15,000 nt of DNA from Botryococcus braunii (taxonomy: Eukaryota > Chlorophyta > Trebouxiophyceae). Position 1 is the first letter of the stretch. The number at the start of each line of letters is the position of its first letter. The notes beneath the pieces were generated by a model that was not told the DNA's origin, did no database searches, and was given only the letters and a program-made list of their open reading frames with translations. Positions 1 through 8,832 of this stretch are shown in pieces. Where the stretch lies: NCBI GenBank assembly GCA_002005505.1, contig MVGU01001085.1, forward strand, positions 172,501 through 187,500, in the 5' to 3' direction. The translations under genes were made by a program, and so were the position numbers.

Positions 1-54
1 CTATATTAGCCTCATAGCCTTACAAGCCTATATTAGCCTCATAACCTTACAAGC
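1..54. repeat. 27-bp tandem duplication
   Basis: Two adjacent 27-bp units (1-27 and 28-54) start with CTATATTAGCC and end with CTTACAAGC. They differ at one base, G at 17 against A at 44. The array may continue left of the window. No coding role is visible. Confidence 0.9.
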
Positions 55-598
55 AAGCGGTTCTGGGTTGCAGCTGCCTTCCCCCAAAACCACCCGTGGC
101 CTCGCTAATTTGCAGCACCGCAAAGGATATGCCTCCTACTGTGTGGTGTCCACCAATGAAAGGCTGCCAGCAGAGTGCCAAAGCCGAAACCCCCGGCGGC
201 ACATCGGCCGCCTTCCGTTAAGCACCGTTTGGTTCTTCAAGGGCGCGTAGTGTAGCTGTACGGGGGGTGGCTGTACAGCTGTACCGCTGTCGGAACCTAG
301 ACAGCTGCGTGAGGGGGGGGGGGGGGGGAGGGGGATATCGGGATGCCCAGCTTGATGGTGGGTCATTCAGCCAGGGCTGATGACTACATCTACTTCCGTT
401 TTTCATCAAGGTTGATCGGGCGAGCAGTGCTCGACACGGTCCCCCCGGGGGGGGCAGCGGGCGTGCAAAGGATAAGGGAGATGAAATTCTATAGAGTCCA
501 TGCATGAATGATAGATGAGGGTGTGTCGAACAAGCAAGTGGCTCTCTGAGGGCTGCTGCGGGGGTTCGACTCCAGTGGAAATCAGGCAGGTGTACTCT
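55..598. other. Non-coding stretch with G-run and palindrome
   Basis: I see no credible gene here. Open frames are short or read through low-complexity sequence. The stretch contains a run of 16 G at 313-328 and a perfect 12-bp palindrome GTACAGCTGTAC at 273-284. A GGTTCGACTCC string at 564-574 resembles a Pol III B box, but no tRNA cloverleaf forms around it. Confidence 0.6.
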
Positions 599-600
599 TC

Positions 601-624
601 TTTTTTTTTTTGGGGGGGGGGGGG
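601..624 (-). repeat. Poly-C/poly-A junction (T11 followed by G13 on the plus strand)
   Basis: Eleven T at 601-611 are followed directly by thirteen G at 612-624. Read on the minus strand this is C13-A11, then GAAGA. It is one of three such junctions in the window, with 2025-2052 and 3282-3307. Homopolymer lengths may be inexact because of sequencing. Confidence 0.85.
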
Positions 625-1726
625 CGAGGGGGGGGGAGGACCTCAAGCTCACTTCAGCAGATAGGGAATGGGGGGAGGGTGTGGGGTATCCACCCAAAAA
701 ACCTGTTTGACTGAACAGGCCCTGCTCCAAATTTTGAAACAGCTGCAAGCAGCAGCGGTGGCTGCATGCGACCTCTCCCACCAATGCAGGGATGCATCTT
801 CACAGCGGTACATCCCTTGACAATTCTTGTGATTTTGAGAGATTGTGGATGGGCGGCCTGCAAAGATGTTCGGGAAGAAACCGTTCTAACCGCTTCGCCG
901 CTTTCAGAAAGCCGTATGTATGCATCCTCCCTGCTTGCATTGTTCAGACAGACATATGTATGTACATAGATGCGTCCCACTGCCTACGTGGTGCCTATGG
1001 AAACATGTATGCATATGATGCATGGGCTTGTTCGCGTGGTTCAGTTATGCAAAGAATTGGAGAATTTAGTACGCCCCCCGTGTCAGATCCCGCCGGGGAG
1101 GACAGGGACCTCAATTGCTGGCTGCGCTTATTGTTATATCATGCTATATTATGATAAGCGTGTGGTTATATTTGTGCGTGTATAAGCACAAGCCCGGAGG
1201 TTTACCGGGGCAGGGCCCCTTCCCCGGTGAGGACCCACCCCGGTGGAAGACCCTGAAGCCAGAAGTGGACCCGGAAGTGACCCCGGAAGTCTAGTTGAAA
1301 GCTTGAACACAGTTCCGTAAGGGACTGGATCTGCAAGACGTACACGTTCCAAGCAAACTCTGCGGCCTTTTAAAATTGCGCGACATCGTTGATGATCAAT
1401 GCATGTGTGTGTGTAGGTATGGAGGTATATATACAACACAGCAGAAAGTGGGGGGAAAGTAGTCCTTTAAAGGACCCCCTAGGCGCCCTGATCCTGAAGC
1501 GAAATGACAATAATGCAATGCAGGCGAGAAGCAAGTCGCACCAAATAAAACGCCATACATGCGTGCATGCAAGCGAGGCATGCCCCACCAAATAAAGGCC
1601 ATGCATGCCCTTTTAGGTTATACACCCCGAGGTCAGTGGCACGGGCGTGGGCTAGTCTCGTCGTAAGGAAACAATGTTCGTTGAAGGAGGATTTCATGTC
1701 GTTGCCTTCACGAATCCTTGAGCTGC
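625..1726. other. Intergenic stretch, no gene recognised
   Basis: No frame shows a recognisable protein family or sustained GC3-rich coding character. Visible local features are ATGTATG-rich sequence around 910-1020 and short repeats of a CCGGAAGTGACC-like motif at 1249-1292. Nearby are repeated CCCCGGTG strings at about 1217-1245. None of these gives a function. Confidence 0.55.
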
Positions 1727-1760
1727 AAGCCGGAAAGGAATTCTATTCCTTTTCTGGCTT
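1727..1760. repeat. Imperfect hairpin, about 15-bp stem
   Basis: The left arm starts AAGCCGGAAAGGAAT and the right arm is ATTCCTTTTCTGGCTT. They pair with one mismatch and one bulged base around a 3-nt loop. Flanking GGAGGATTTCA (about 1687) and GTGATTCTCCTCC (1761-1773) extend the pairing weakly. It could be a short inverted-repeat remnant. No gene lies beside it to suggest a terminator. Confidence 0.7.
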
Positions 1761-1806
1761 GTGATTCTCCTCCACCAATGTTAACATCAGAATAACATAA
1801 ATGACC

Positions 1807-1826
1807 GCAGCTGGTGCTTCAGCTGC
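1807..1826. repeat. Short perfect hairpin
   Basis: GCAGCTG and CAGCTGC form a perfect 7-bp stem around a 6-nt loop (GTGCTT). It lies in non-coding DNA and has no visible partner feature. Confidence 0.55.
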
Positions 1827-2024
1827 ATCTCTTATATGCTGCATACAACTTTAGCCTCCGTGGCCTCCGAACACTTGCGAAGGCCAAGGAGCGTGAAGTC
1901 GTATGCACATGCGCTGCCACTGCATAGAGTATCTCTCTTTAGTCCCATGCGCTCCCAGGTTTGTAATCGTGAGGCTCCTCAAGTTTGTAAGTGTGAGGCT
2001 CCCCAAGTTTTATTTGCTCCCCTT

Positions 2025-2052
2025 CCCCCCCCCCCCCCCAAAAAAAAAAAAA
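2025..2052 (+). repeat. Poly-C/poly-A junction (C15-A13)
   Basis: Fifteen C at 2025-2039 run directly into thirteen A at 2040-2052. The hairpin at 2059-2128 begins six bases later. It has the same composition and order as the junctions at 601-624 (minus strand) and 3282-3307. Confidence 0.85.
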
Positions 2053-2058
2053 GGCCGG

Positions 2059-2128
2059 TAGCCTATACTAGTTATACATTGATCGATATATCCGGTGATT
2101 TTGATCAATGTGTAGCTAGCATAGGCTA
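2059..2128. repeat. Long near-perfect inverted repeat (26-bp stem, 18-nt loop)
   Basis: The arms at 2059-2084 and 2103-2128 are inverted copies, starting TAGCCTAT and ending ATAGGCTA. They match at 23 of 26 positions. As plus-strand RNA two of the three differences are U-G wobbles and one is an A-C mismatch. The 18-nt loop is 2085-2102. Such a structure fits a miniature inverted-repeat element or a small-RNA precursor-like foldback. No expression evidence is available from sequence. Confidence 0.85.
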
Positions 2129-2131
2129 ACG

Positions 2132-2413
2132 CCCCTCTCCTTTGGGGGATCCCTTGCGGAAGTCTCCTAGCCCGACTCAATGCGCTGGAGTCTGCCGTGG
2201 TTGTCGAGGTGTCCATCCGTGTGTACAAGGTCTTTCTCGGGTTTTGGTCGATGTGTGGGGGATGAGCAGCATGCTTGCTTCATAAGCTGGTCACGTGATC
2301 CGTCAACACCCAACCAGAAGTGGGATAAGTCCATGACTAGCAGCACGAGCACTCGTACATTGAATTAATACATATGACCAACTCGTCAATTGAATTGATA
2401 TTGATATAAATGG
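2132..2413. other. Intergenic stretch, nothing recognised
   Basis: No recognisable gene or RNA is seen. The right part is AT-rich with repeated TTGAATT and TTGATAT strings around 2358-2405. Confidence 0.5.
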
Positions 2414-2570
2414 CTGTTCCAAAGTTGCAATTGCGTCTGCTTTCATGATGCAAGTCGATGGACCCTGAAACAGTCACTTGTAAGTGACTATTTAGTCACT
2501 TGTAAATGACTAATATATATTTCCCGTCCATCAATCACTTGAGTACAACACACGCAATTGCAAATTGGAA
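2414..2570. mobile_element. Foldback MITE-like element
   Basis: The ends are inverted copies: TTCCAAAGTTGCAATTGCGT at 2414-2433 and ACGCAATTGCAAATTGGAA at 2552-2570. The similarity continues inward: GATGGACC at about 2457 faces GTCCATC at about 2526. The centre carries two palindrome-like 18-mers at 2472-2489 and 2494-2511. The first is a perfect AGTCACTT/AAGTGACT hairpin. The whole 157 bp can therefore fold on itself. It has no coding capacity. I could not identify a target-site duplication, so the transposon family is not assigned. Confidence 0.7.
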
Positions 2571-2603
2571 CATGCATGTCCTAAATTGGAACATGCATGT
2601 CCT
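2562..2603. repeat. 21-bp tandem duplication
   Basis: Two exact 21-bp units (2562-2582 and 2583-2603) each contain the palindrome ACATGCATGT. The first unit overlaps the right terminus of the foldback element at 2414-2570, so the duplication includes that element's end. Confidence 0.85.
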
Positions 2604-3281
2604 AAATGTTGCCATGCCATGTCAACGCCGCAGGTGATAGCAGCACAAACTTGTAATACTTTAAATCAAATGCCTTCGGCGCAACTAAGATTTGCGCCTA
2701 AGAAATACAAGGCGGCTCTATGGGCAATAGGCAGGGGAACACGGACACTAAAAGTCCCAAGCAAAAAATCGAGAATAAGATAAATGCACTATCCACACCA
2801 CTTCTCCCGGCAACTCCAACAAGGTCCCATTACAGTGTCACACTTGTCACGACCGGTATTCTCCCAACTTGAAAGGATGCAATTCGCGCCCAAAAATTCC
2901 ACACAGATTCGACCTTTTATCAGAATCTGGCCCAAAAGCATGTACAAAGACCCCTCATAACATGCTCTTGGCCCAAGAAAGAGTCTTGGGGCCTGCATAG
3001 ATGTACTTAACACAAAACTCCCGTGTCCTGAAACTAGAGGGACGGGAAGCCTGCCTTCTATCTTCCCAGCTATGTTGTCGGAGCAGCGCCCCCTCCCCCC
3101 CCAACCCCCAATACAAAACAATTAGGGTTCTCTATAGTAACTCTCTATCATAATTAGGGTTTCTCTTCAACCACAGCCCAACTTTGCTCGGCAACCGCAT
3201 GGAAATCGCGATACGCGGCAAGAATGCTGGCACAGATCACCAGCGTTAACAGGTGCCTTTTAGCTCCGGCCCCCGCTCAAA
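2604..3281. other. Intergenic stretch with a small duplicated motif
   Basis: No frame gives a recognisable protein. The only repeat noted is ATTAGGGTTCTCT at 3121 and its variant ATTAGGGTTTCTCT at 3153, 32 bp apart. Confidence 0.5.
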
Positions 3282-3307
3282 CCCCCCCCCCCCCCCCAAA
3301 AAAAAAA
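3282..3307 (+). repeat. Poly-C/poly-A junction (C16-A10)
   Basis: Sixteen C at 3282-3297 are followed by ten A at 3298-3307 and then GAAGAAAGG. This is the third copy of the C-run/A-run arrangement, and its GAAGA continuation is shared with the minus-strand copy at 601-624. Confidence 0.85.
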
Positions 3308-3348
3308 GAAGAAAGGAGCCCCTGAGGAGGACCTCCCCAACAAACCCA

Positions 3349-3396
3349 CAACACACCCACACACGCACACGCACGCACACACGCACTCACGCACGC

Positions 3397-3472
<76 letters not shown>

Positions 3473-3512
3473 GCACACACACACACACTCACGCACGCAA
3501 TCACGCACACAC
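3349..3512. repeat. Imperfect (CA)n microsatellite with CGCA interruptions
   Basis: The tract is mainly CACA units, interrupted by CGCACG and CTCACG. It lies immediately 3' of the LRR gene's stop codon on the minus strand, so it probably sits in the 3' UTR or just beyond. Open frames through it encode only Thr-His or Cys-Val runs and are not genes. Confidence 0.9.
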
Positions 3513-3529
3513 CGGCGCGAGCATGCACT

Positions 3530-3907
3530 TCATGGGAAAGAGAAGAGGCGGGAAGATTGCGGATGGTACAGCCACTCTTTCAACTTCAGCAACGCGCGAG
3601 GAGGCAGCCAGCCCATGGCTTCACGACGGCGGGACACGTGCGCGATCGCCTCCTCGAAGGCCGCTCGGTAGCGAGCCTCCTGAAAGCGGGTCCTACGTAC
3701 CCCCGGTAGGGTGGATACTTCGCAGACTTCCAGATTCGTCAGCTTGGACAGGGCCCGCAGGGACTGCTCCGTGGAGGTCACTGGGGACACGCTGAGGTGG
3801 CGGAGCCCCTGCAGCTGCGTCACCGCCGCAAAAGTACTGTCCCGCACCATGAAGCTGCCCATGTGGAGATATGTGAGCCCCGTGAGCGGCTGCAAGAGCG
3901 CATCCGC
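3530..3907 (-). CDS. Terminal exon of the F-box-like LRR protein gene
   Basis: This exon encodes about 125 residues and ends with TGA at 3532-3530. It opens with ADALLQPLTGLTYLHM and contains LRR units such as LTGLTYLHM, LQGLRHLSV and LTNLEVCEV. A helical, charged C-terminal tail of about 65 residues follows. There is no ATG at its head, and the frame opens on GTG at 3943. It is therefore read as the downstream part of the LRR gene whose main exon is 5530-7081. Candidate acceptors, both in phase 0, are GGGCAG before 3907 and TTGCAG before 3889. The LRR register continues naturally across the proposed join. The splice choice is inference. The alternative is a separate LRR fragment or pseudogene. 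Confidence 0.7.
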   Translation of the reverse strand, partial: ADALLQPLTGLTYLHMGSFMVRDSTFAAVTQLQGLRHLSVSPVTSTEQSLRALSKLTNLEVCEVSTLPGVRRTRFQEARYRAAFEEAIAHVSRRREAMGWLPPRALLKLKEWLYHPQSSRLFSFP

Positions 3908-3963
3908 CTGCCCGCCCGCACGCTTCACCCCATGGCTCCTCACCTTTGGCTTGCCGGGAGTGT

Positions 3964-4610
3964 TGGGGTGGGAGGTTAGGGGTAGAAGGTTAGGGGTGGG
4001 AAGTTAGGGGTGTGAGGTTAGGGGTGGGTGTTTAGGGGTGTGAGGTTAGGGGCGTGAGGTTAGGGGTATGAGGTTAGGGGTGTGAGGTTAGGGGTGTGAG
4101 GTTAGGGGTGGGTGTTTAGGGGTGTGAGGTTAGGGGTGTGAGGTTAGGGGTGTGAGGTTAGGGGCGTGAGGTTAGGGGCGTGAGGTTAGGGGTGTGAGGT
4201 TAGGGATGTGAGGTTAGGGGTGTGAGGTTAGGGGTGTGAGGTTAGGGGTGGGTGTTTAGGGGTGTGAGGTTAGGGGTGTGAGGTTAGGGGTGTGAGGTTA
4301 GGGGTGTGAGGTTAGGGGTGGGTGTTTAGGGGTGTGAGGTTAGGGGTGTGAGGTTAGGGGTGTGAGGTTAGGGGCGTGAGGTAGGGGTGTGAGGTTAGGG
4401 GTGGGTGTTTAGGGGTGTGAGGTTAGGGGTGTGAGGTTAGGGGTGTGAGGTTAGGGGTATGAGGTTAGGGGTGTGAGGTTAGGGGTATGAGGTTAGGGGT
4501 GTGAGGTTAGGGGTGTGAGGTTAGGGGTATGAGGTTAGGGGTGTGAGGTTAGGGGTGTGAGGTTAGGGGTGTGAGGTTAGGGGTGTGAGGTTAGGGATGT
4601 GAGGTGAGGT
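3964..4610. repeat. 14-bp minisatellite array carrying GGTTAGGG
   Basis: About 46 copies of a 14-bp unit (GGGGTGTGAGGTTA) run through this interval, with degraded units at both edges. Point variants include GGGGCGTGAGG, GGGGTATGAGG and TTAGGGATG. A distinct variant, GGGGTGGGTGTTTA, recurs at about 4027, 4111, 4251, 4321 and 4405, spaced by multiples of 14 (roughly 84, 140, 70 and 84). This indicates higher-order expansion. The core resembles telomeric TTAGGG, but the period is 14 bp and it is not a telomere. On the minus strand it reads as CCCCTAACCTCACA within the intron. Confidence 0.95.
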
Positions 4611-4736
4611 GAGGGGCTGTCGCCCCTCCATCTTCCTTTCCCTATGGCTTGCGGAGTGACCGCACTCCGGTTTTTATTTTTTAAAGCTGTGGGCTGCTGG
4701 TGTTGAGCTTCAGCCCCCCAGGCTCAACAACCTTAT

Positions 4737-4905
4737 GTGTTGCGGATTGAACAGACTTCACTTCCTTGCGTTATGATTGAACATGCTTCACATCCTGGTG
4801 TAAGGAAAGGCTCTATCTAAACTCTGCGCTATTCAGACTCACCCCCTGGCTCATAACCTATGGCTTCCTGATTGAACATATTCCACATCCTGGCGTTACA
4901 AAAGT
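4737..4905. repeat. Diverged repeats of ATTGAACA..CTTCACATCCTGG
   Basis: Three related segments share GATTGAACAnnCTTCACnTCC: about 4746, 4772 and 4871. Two of them continue with TGGnGTTA/TGGTGTAA. They lie between the minisatellite and the (CA)n tract, within the proposed intron. The spacings are irregular (about 27 and 99 bp). Confidence 0.65.
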
Positions 4906-4942
4906 GAATCTAACCTATATGCCCTTATATCCTTTACACTAT

Positions 4943-5073
<131 letters not shown>

Positions 5074-5216
5074 CGCGCGCACGCTCTAAGGCATTATAGG
5101 GGAAACACACAGCAGCATCACGAGGAGAGGGACGTGGTCAGAGCGCCTCCGCATGCCGGCCCCCGACAGATCTGTATTACATACCAATCATGGCAAGTGC
5201 AATGAACCACAAACTT

Positions 5217-5522
5217 GGGGGGCGGGGGGGAGGGGAGGGAGGGACGACCACACGGGGACGACAGGGATGGCCACATGGAAGGGGGGGGGGGCACGGTGGG
5301 GGGGCACATGGGACCCGGGGGGGGGGGGAGCCACCCCGGGGGGGGGGACACATGGGAGGGGCGGCGACCACGAGGGGACCCACATAGGGTCGATCATGAG
5401 GTGGGTGAACACGAGGGGAGCCACATAGGGGCGACCACGCGGGGGTGGACCACGAGGGGGGGCAACCAAGTGGGGGGCCACATGGGGGGGGGTGAGGATC
5501 ACCCCCAGGGGGAGGGGGGGGA
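5217..5522. repeat. G-rich imperfect minisatellite
   Basis: G-runs of 5-11 are separated by short motifs such as CCACATGG, CCACGAGG and CGACCACG at irregular spacings of roughly 15-30 bp. On the minus strand it is a C-rich tract starting right after the proposed 5' splice site at 5529. Frames through it give Pro- or Gly-rich low-complexity sequence, including an apparent 110-residue tail on the LRR reading frame that I regard as intronic. Confidence 0.8.
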
Positions 5523-5529
5523 GACCGAC

Positions 5530-7081
5530 CTGCTCACGGTTCAAAGGACAATCCATGGCGGTTTCCAGATGCAGTCTTCGCAGTGTGGTGAGACGGGCCA
5601 GGGCATCCAACATGGGCAATTTGTCTCCGTTCGTGCACACATGCAGCCCCAGAAGGCTGAGGGATTGCAGCTGCGGGAGGCTCTGGGTGCAGGCACGAGG
5701 CTCGAGCCGCATGTGGTGGCGGGAGGGGGACCCAGTCTCCCATCCTCCTTGCTGCGGGACACAACATTGGTCCGCCGCATCGGCTTTTGGTGACGCCGAG
5801 GGAGCCGCCCGGTCCCCCGCAAGGGCTGACAACAGGGGAGTGGCATCGGCTGTGGGAGGATCTCGCCGGGCGCCCCAGAGCACCCCAAGGTCAAACTCCA
5901 GGCTGGTGAGCCGCGGGAGGTTCGCAAGAGCGGTACCCACGGCGCGGTTCCTGGCCGCGCCCATGGCGGCCCAGTCGTAACCGTACACCTTCAAACTCAC
6001 AGACTCCAGGTCGCACGCGGCGGCGAGGACGCTGAGTGCCGGAGGGAGCCCGGTGTCCCCGGTAACCCCGGCGGGCTCCGCCACGGGCCCCGACAGAGTG
6101 CGCAGCGACAGGTCCCGCAGCCATGTCAGCGCCGCTAGGGCGCTCAATCCCGCATCATCCAGGCTGAAGGTCGCGAACTGCAAGCGGAGAGACGTCAACG
6201 AGGTGAGCGCGGCCAAGCAGTGCCAATCTGGAGAAGCTGCGCGCCATACAGGCCGGAAGTACTGCAGCTTGAGCTCCCGCAGGCGGGACAGTGCCGTTAG
6301 CGGCTTCAGGGGCCCAAGATCTCCATTGACCAGCATGCACGTCAGGCAGGACAGCCCTGTCAGATTTCCCAGAGCCGCAGTTCCCCGGGCCCCAGAGCAC
6401 ACCTCCAGGGAGGTAAGCTGCGGGAACGCTCCCGCGCCCACCATGAGGACCAGCTCCTCGCGCACCCTTGGGTTCACCTGGAGGTCGTACTCGATGCGCA
6501 GGTCCGGCACACGCAGGCTGCGGAGCGTCGTGAGCTTTGCCAGCTGCGGAAGGAGGTTTTCGGGCATCCTCGCGCGGAGCTCAAGGTGCGTCAAGCGGGA
6601 CAGTTGTGGCAGCTGCCCGAGCGTGCGCTCGTCAATGCCTAGGAGTTGGAGGCTGGCGAGCGCTGGGAGGCGCGCGAGCACCTGTTCGATTCCCGGCACC
6701 TCCTCGGGCGCCGCCTCATGGCCGTGGACGAGCCTTTTTGCAACCAGGCGGGTGACATGCGGAGCTGCGTCCGGGGCGAGGAAGACATCCCCGGGGTTGA
6801 GGGAGGTCTCGACGATCTGGAGGGGCCGGTCGATTGGCAGCCGGAGGCTAGGCAACCGGAAGTGGGGCTGCAGAGCGGAAAGGCGGGCCAGGATCGCCTC
6901 GGAATAGGTCGCCTCGAACGTGTATGTGTTGAGGTCGTCATAGGTGATGCGGCTCAGCTTCCTGCTGGCTGCAGATCGCAGGGTTCGAGACACCAGGCGC
7001 AGTGTGCGAATGCTGCATGTGGGTAATAACCCCGTGATGATGTCCAACACGCCTTCGGGGACATCCCCCAGGCCAAACGCC
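5530..7081 (-). CDS. Main exon of an F-box-like leucine-rich-repeat protein (5' partial)
   Basis: The 517-codon exon starts in the motif GLGDVPEGVLDIITGLLP. This is followed by IRTLRLVSRTLRSAASRKL (together about residues 3-40), matching the F-box pattern of a hydrophobic helix, a Leu-Pro step and VSRxxR. About 12 LRR-type units follow from around residue 130, for example LPALASLQLL, LSRLTHLELR, LTTLRSLRV, LTSLTSLRLQ and LTTLRRLHLE. One insertion of about 45 residues (GDRAAPSA..RACTQ) lacks the repeat pattern. F-box/LRR proteins generally act as substrate receptors of SCF ubiquitin ligases in cytosol or nucleus; that role here is inference. Codons are strongly G/C-ending. The frame has no ATG before the repeats and is preceded by CCTGTTTTCATGCAG, a good acceptor with AG at 7083-7082. 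An upstream exon must therefore supply the start. LRR identity is firm; the F-box call is moderate. Confidence 0.85.
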
Positions 7082-7189
7082 CTGCATGAAAACAGGGCCT
7101 GCTTTGATTACACGGATTATCTGTGCGTACACACACACCCCCCACAGACGCGTGGCGAGTGCAAGGCGCGCGCATGCGCGCGCGTGTGC

Positions 7190-7462
<273 letters not shown>

Positions 7463-8395
7463 TGGGGGAGGAAAAAGGAAGAAGGAGAGAGGCACGAGGA
7501 AGAGGGAGAGAGGACAGAAGAGAGAGGCGGGGTGTGGGACAGAGAAAAACTGTAGGTGGGTGGGTGGGATAAAGAGCCTTGAAATCTGCTCCATGATCAA
7601 AATCTGCTCCATGCAAAAAGTCGATGTGCCATTTTTCATTGTTGAATTGAGAACGCTGTCTGTCACACCTAGGACAAAGTATCTTCTGCCACTTCTTGTT
7701 TCGACTCCTGAACCTTGCCAAACATAACGTTTTCACATCCTCGGGCACGCTACTTTGTGGACACAGGTCTCAACATACGGTGAAAAGCGATAAGCTGCTA
7801 CGTGATCCCCTTAAAGGATCGCTTCTTGCTTCTTTGGTTCTCTTTATCTAAAAGAGTTTAAAGTTGCTCACGTCCGAATTGTGTCACACCTTGCCCTGCT
7901 ACGATGCAAAACCATATATTTCATCTTGAAGGAGGACCTGGAACATCATCCTGCATGCGCCAACATTGATTGTGAATGTCGTCGATTCAAGTATTCACGA
8001 TGGTATGTATTCAACAATTCACAGAGGACAATGAAAAGAACTTAGGTGATTAATTGTAAATCAAGTGTTGTGGAGCATGACTGATAAACATGCAGATCAC
8101 CAGCACGGGGGGAGCTTACCCCTCGTCCATTTTTCCTTCGACAGGCGCTCCAAAACGCAAGAATGTACCATGTTATACACAGCATTGTGAACGCTAACAA
8201 TTGCAGCCGTCACGAAGTGTTACTATCCACGTCTGAACATGGAAAAATTTTACTTTCGCTGTGGCAGGTGTGCGCGATAGGCCAGGTTTTGTGAGTTCCG
8301 GACGGAAGGTTTGAACGTAAGGCCGGTCACGTGATGGTTAAAGCCATCCCAGCGAATGCCCAGCTGTTCGGCTTGCATATGCACTACATGTTATG
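7463..8395. other. Non-coding or undetected 5' exon region of the LRR gene
   Basis: The missing 5' exon of the minus-strand LRR gene should lie here or further right. I cannot pick it out: no frame shows a convincing coding segment with a start and a phase-2 donor. Visible are a tandem AATCTGCTCCATG repeat at about 7582-7612 and the small GATCC/GGATC hairpin at about 7805-7821. The rest is AT-richer with no recognised feature. Confidence 0.45.
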
Positions 8396-8610
8396 TAGTA
8401 TGAAACTCATTAAGTTTAACAAGATCCTATGTTCAGTCATAATACTCAGAAAGTTTATGAGCTTCTATGTTCGTTATCAAACTCAGTAAATTCAGATCTG
8501 TTCGTGAAACTCAGTGATTTCTAGATGCTTGTATGTTAGAAGCTTCTATGTTCGGTATGAAACTGAGTGAGTTCTAAAATGTTGTATGTTCAGGATGAAA
8601 CTCAGCAAAT
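8396..8610 (+). repeat. Diverged tandem repeats, GTATGAAACTCAGTAA-type
   Basis: About six degenerate units share ATGAAACTCAG followed by TAAGTT or a variant and then (TT)CTATGTTCGG. Unit lengths vary between about 30 and 51 bp. No unit is exact, so the array is old or drifting. It encodes nothing recognisable. Confidence 0.75.
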
Positions 8611-8752
8611 TAAGGCAGTCACAGCCGATGTTGCGTTAGAGCGTACAGCGCATCTGGGCATCTCCAACGAGCATTGCATGCATCCAGAAAGCTTACGTAG
8701 CTAAATTTCGGTTTAAGGGTTTTTGGTGCTTCATATGAAGTAGTATGAATGG

Positions 8753-8832
8753 TTTGCTGAGTAAATCAAAGCAGGAGAGCTTGCGAAGTCGAGCGACCCT
8801 AGTAGGTCACCCTACGACAAGCCCTCAGCAAA
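8753..8832. repeat. Nested foldback structure
   Basis: The outer arms are TTTGCTGAG (8753-8761) and CTCAGCAAA (8824-8832). Inside, GCTT (8779-8782) pairs with AAGC (8819-8822), GTCG (8788-8791) with CGAC (8815-8818), and GACC (8795-8798) with GGTC (8805-8808) around a six-base loop. All pairs are correctly nested. It might be a structured RNA or an inverted-repeat remnant; no family is recognised. Confidence 0.5.

Noticed and set aside
513..611. Possible tRNA gene ending in a T-run
   Set aside because: GGTTCGACTCC is present, but the A box is poor and T-stem and acceptor pairings fail. The T-run is part of the poly-C/poly-A junction.
218..784. 188-codon minus-strand frame
   Set aside because: It spans two homopolymer tracts, contains Pro and Lys runs from poly-C and poly-A, and shows no domain or GC3 bias like the LRR gene.
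3253..3795. 180-codon plus-strand frame with Thr-His runs
   Set aside because: It spans the poly-C/poly-A junction and the (CA)n tract and then runs antisense to the terminal LRR exon.
3964..4610. Possible telomere
   Set aside because: The unit is 14 bp rather than a 6-8-bp telomeric repeat. The array is internal with unique sequence on both sides, and it lies between LRR-coding segments.
5188..5529. Pro-rich C-terminal extension of the LRR reading frame
   Set aside because: It is a translation of the G-rich minisatellite. The LRR register resumes at 3907 instead, so this is more likely intron.
5215..5793. Gly-rich plus-strand frame
   Set aside because: It is low-complexity translation of the G-run minisatellite followed by antisense LRR sequence.
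6053..6907. 284-codon plus-strand open frame
   Set aside because: It is antisense to the well-supported LRR exon. It is kept open by the GC-rich third positions of that exon and has Ser/Arg-rich composition with no family resemblance.
7019..7069. ATG start codon at about 7062 as the start of the LRR protein
   Set aside because: That ATG is in a different frame from the LRR coding sequence. The LRR frame itself has no ATG here and reads in from an upstream acceptor.
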